Shown here piece after piece: positions 62,788-64,000 of a DNA stretch of 64,000 bases. The stretch's first letter is position 1. Each line of letters opens with the position of its first letter. The notes beneath the pieces are model-generated. The model ran no database searches. It saw nothing but the letters and a program-made list of their open reading frames with translations, and was not told where the DNA came from. Origin of the DNA: an uncultured Pseudoxanthomonas sp. (lineage in GTDB: Bacteria > Pseudomonadota > Gammaproteobacteria > Xanthomonadales > Xanthomonadaceae); the NCBI GenBank assembly GCA_946479745.1, contig CAMLGZ010000011.1:1-64000 (forward strand), written 5' to 3'. Both the position numbers and the translations under genes were made by a program.

Positions 62788-63710
62788 GTGCAGCTTCGAT
62801 AGACAACAAGGGACGCGCGCGCCGTCGTCCCTGGCTGGCCTTCGCGCTGGCCACGGTAGCGTTGTGGGGCGTGTGGGGCGCGCTGGCCGGACTGTCCGCC
62901 CAGCATGGATTTCCCGACACGCTGGTGTACTGCGTGTGGGCGTTGACCATGATTCCGCCAGCGCTGTACATCTTGTGGCGCAACGGCTGGAAACTGGAAC
63001 GTTCGCCGCGCGCGATCGCGTACGGCATGACTATCGGCCTGCTGGGCGCGGGCGGGCAGATGTTGCTGTTCCACACGCTGACTATCGGGCCGGCGTACTT
63101 CGTGTTCCCGATCATCTCGCTGTCGCCGGTGGTGACCATTGCCCTGTCCTTCCTGTTGCTGCGCGAACGCACGGGCTGGCTGGGTACGCTGGGCATAGTG
63201 CTGGCGCTGGTGGCGCTGCCGCTGCTGGATCTGTCTTTCGGCCGCGGCGCGACCGAAGGCCTGGGCTGGTTCCTGCAATCGCTGCTGATCATGCTGGCCT
63301 GGGGCGTGCAGGCCTATTTCATGCGCCTGGCCAACCACACGGTCAGCGCGGAAAGCATCTTCTTCTACATGACCGTGGGCGCGCTGCTGCTGGCGCCGGT
63401 GGCGTGGGCGATGACCGACTTCACCCAGCCGATCAACCTGGGTCTGGACGGGCCATGGATGACCGCAGGAATACAGCTGCTCAACGCCGTCGGCGCGTTG
63501 ACCCTGGTCTACGCCTTCCGCCATGGCAAGGCGATCGTGGTCGCGCCTTTGACCAATGCAGGCGCACCGCTGGTGACCGCCGTGCTCTCGCTGATCTTCG
63601 CCAGCGTGGTGCCGGGCCCATTGAAAATCGTCGGCCTGGTCCTGGCCCTCATCGCCTCCCTGCTGCTGGTGCTCGAACCCGAGCGCGACGCGGCCGCACC
63701 GCTTACCTGA
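62784..63710 (+). CDS. DMT/EamA-family transporter
   Basis: 308 residues with about ten membrane helices in two EamA-like halves (for example GLLGAGGQMLLFHTLTIGPAYFVFPIIS in the first, split by FLLLRERTG; GALTLVYAFRHGKAIVVAPL in the second). It is translationally coupled to the GH36 gene, so it probably imports the released sugar, or exports a product, across the inner membrane. Sugar uptake by DMT proteins is less common than by MFS or ABC systems, which makes the assignment tentative. Confidence 0.85.
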   Translation: MSAASIDNKGRARRRPWLAFALATVALWGVWGALAGLSAQHGFPDTLVYCVWALTMIPPALYILWRNGWKLERSPRAIAYGMTIGLLGAGGQMLLFHTLTIGPAYFVFPIISLSPVVTIALSFLLLRERTGWLGTLGIVLALVALPLLDLSFGRGATEGLGWFLQSLLIMLAWGVQAYFMRLANHTVSAESIFFYMTVGALLLAPVAWAMTDFTQPINLGLDGPWMTAGIQLLNAVGALTLVYAFRHGKAIVVAPLTNAGAPLVTAVLSLIFASVVPGPLKIVGLVLALIASLLLVLEPERDAAAPLT

Positions 63711-63725
63711 CCGGATCTCCCTCGC

Positions 63726-64000
63726 ATGCACGTCCTGCTAGACCTCATCGCCCGCCACAAACAGGGACGCGCCCTCGGCGTGACTTCGCTGTGCTCGGCG
63801 CATCCCATCGTCATCGAGGCCAGCTTGTTCCACGCGCAGCGCACCGGTCAGGAATTTTTACTGTTCGAAGCCACCTGCAACCAGGTCAACCAGGACGGCG
63901 GCTACACCGGCATGAAGCCGGCGGATTTCGTGCGCTTCGTGCACGGCATCGCCGACCGCGTCGGTTTCGACCGCGCACGCATCGCGCTGGGCGGCGATCA
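63726..64000 (+). CDS. Tagatose-bisphosphate aldolase non-catalytic subunit (GatZ/KbaZ), 3' end outside window
   Basis: 91 codons visible. [61 protein letters not shown] and IALGGD match the GatZ/KbaZ family, which stabilises the class II tagatose-1,6-bisphosphate aldolase in galactitol and N-acetylgalactosamine breakdown. It starts 15 bases after the transporter gene and belongs to the same operon. Its presence ties the glycosidases to a tagatose-phosphate route for galactose-type sugars. Confidence 0.92.
   Translation, partial: MHVLLDLIARHKQGRALGVTSLCSAHPIVIEASLFHAQRTGQEFLLFEATCNQVNQDGGYTGMKPADFVRFVHGIADRVGFDRARIALGGD

Overview
This is a high-GC stretch of chromosome from a gammaproteobacterium of the Xanthomonadaceae/Lysobacteraceae (Xanthomonas, Lysobacter, Pseudoxanthomonas, Luteimonas or a close relative). 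The pointers are an SAH riboswitch before ahcY, a yybP-ykoY manganese riboswitch before a TMEM165/GDT1-type gene, a CUT-type TonB-dependent receptor beside sugar genes, and several families of 20-32 bp intergenic inverted repeats, many starting GTAGGAGC. No rRNA, tRNA, CRISPR array, prophage or intact insertion sequence was found. The genus is inference.

Layout. 1-1087: end of a lysine-rich histone-like gene, and a long gene-free stretch with a convincing promoter-to-terminator unit that may encode a small RNA. 1088-2723: gcvT-gcvH. 2961-4895: SPFH protein, NfeD, small exported protein. 5035-9318: Fur-box-controlled heme uptake operon (hemP, heme receptor, hemin-transport-like protein, DUF6607-type protein). 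9366-17488: core metabolism and housekeeping, including the manganese riboswitch gene, nucleoside transporter plus ribokinase, and dusB. 17493-20035: bifunctional acyltransferase (OlsF-like) coupled to an LpxH-like phosphoesterase. 20249-35226: metK, an odd zinc-ribbon SDR, a YnbA/PlsC/CdsA-type phospholipid trio, uup, ppc, SAH riboswitch-ahcY-metF and ilvE. 35324-38564: OmpR-type two-component system and rimK.

The most unusual part is 38836-52723, a three-gene minus-strand operon. It encodes a 2680-residue exported protein with nine near-identical DUF11-like repeats, three repeats of another type and two C-terminal OmpA-like domains; a 1242-residue predicted outer-membrane barrel; and a 683-residue exported GEVEDY/DUF11 protein. 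I read it as a peptidoglycan-anchored cell-envelope or surface system of unknown function.

From 53608 to the end lies a galactoside/tagatose locus: GH27 and GH36-type glycosidases, a TonB-dependent receptor, an AgaR/DeoR-type repressor, an exported amidohydrolase, a DMT transporter and the start of a GatZ/KbaZ gene. Two divergent intergenic regions share a 12-base sequence and TAACGAAA boxes, suggesting one regulon. A short relic of a receptor 3' end (about 53299-53395) lies between this locus and the DUF11 operon.

Recurring small-scale features: intergenic palindromes sit just after stop codons and in three cases supply or touch the stop, and four genes have a TANNAT box exactly six bases before the ATG with no Shine-Dalgarno, suggesting leaderless mRNAs.
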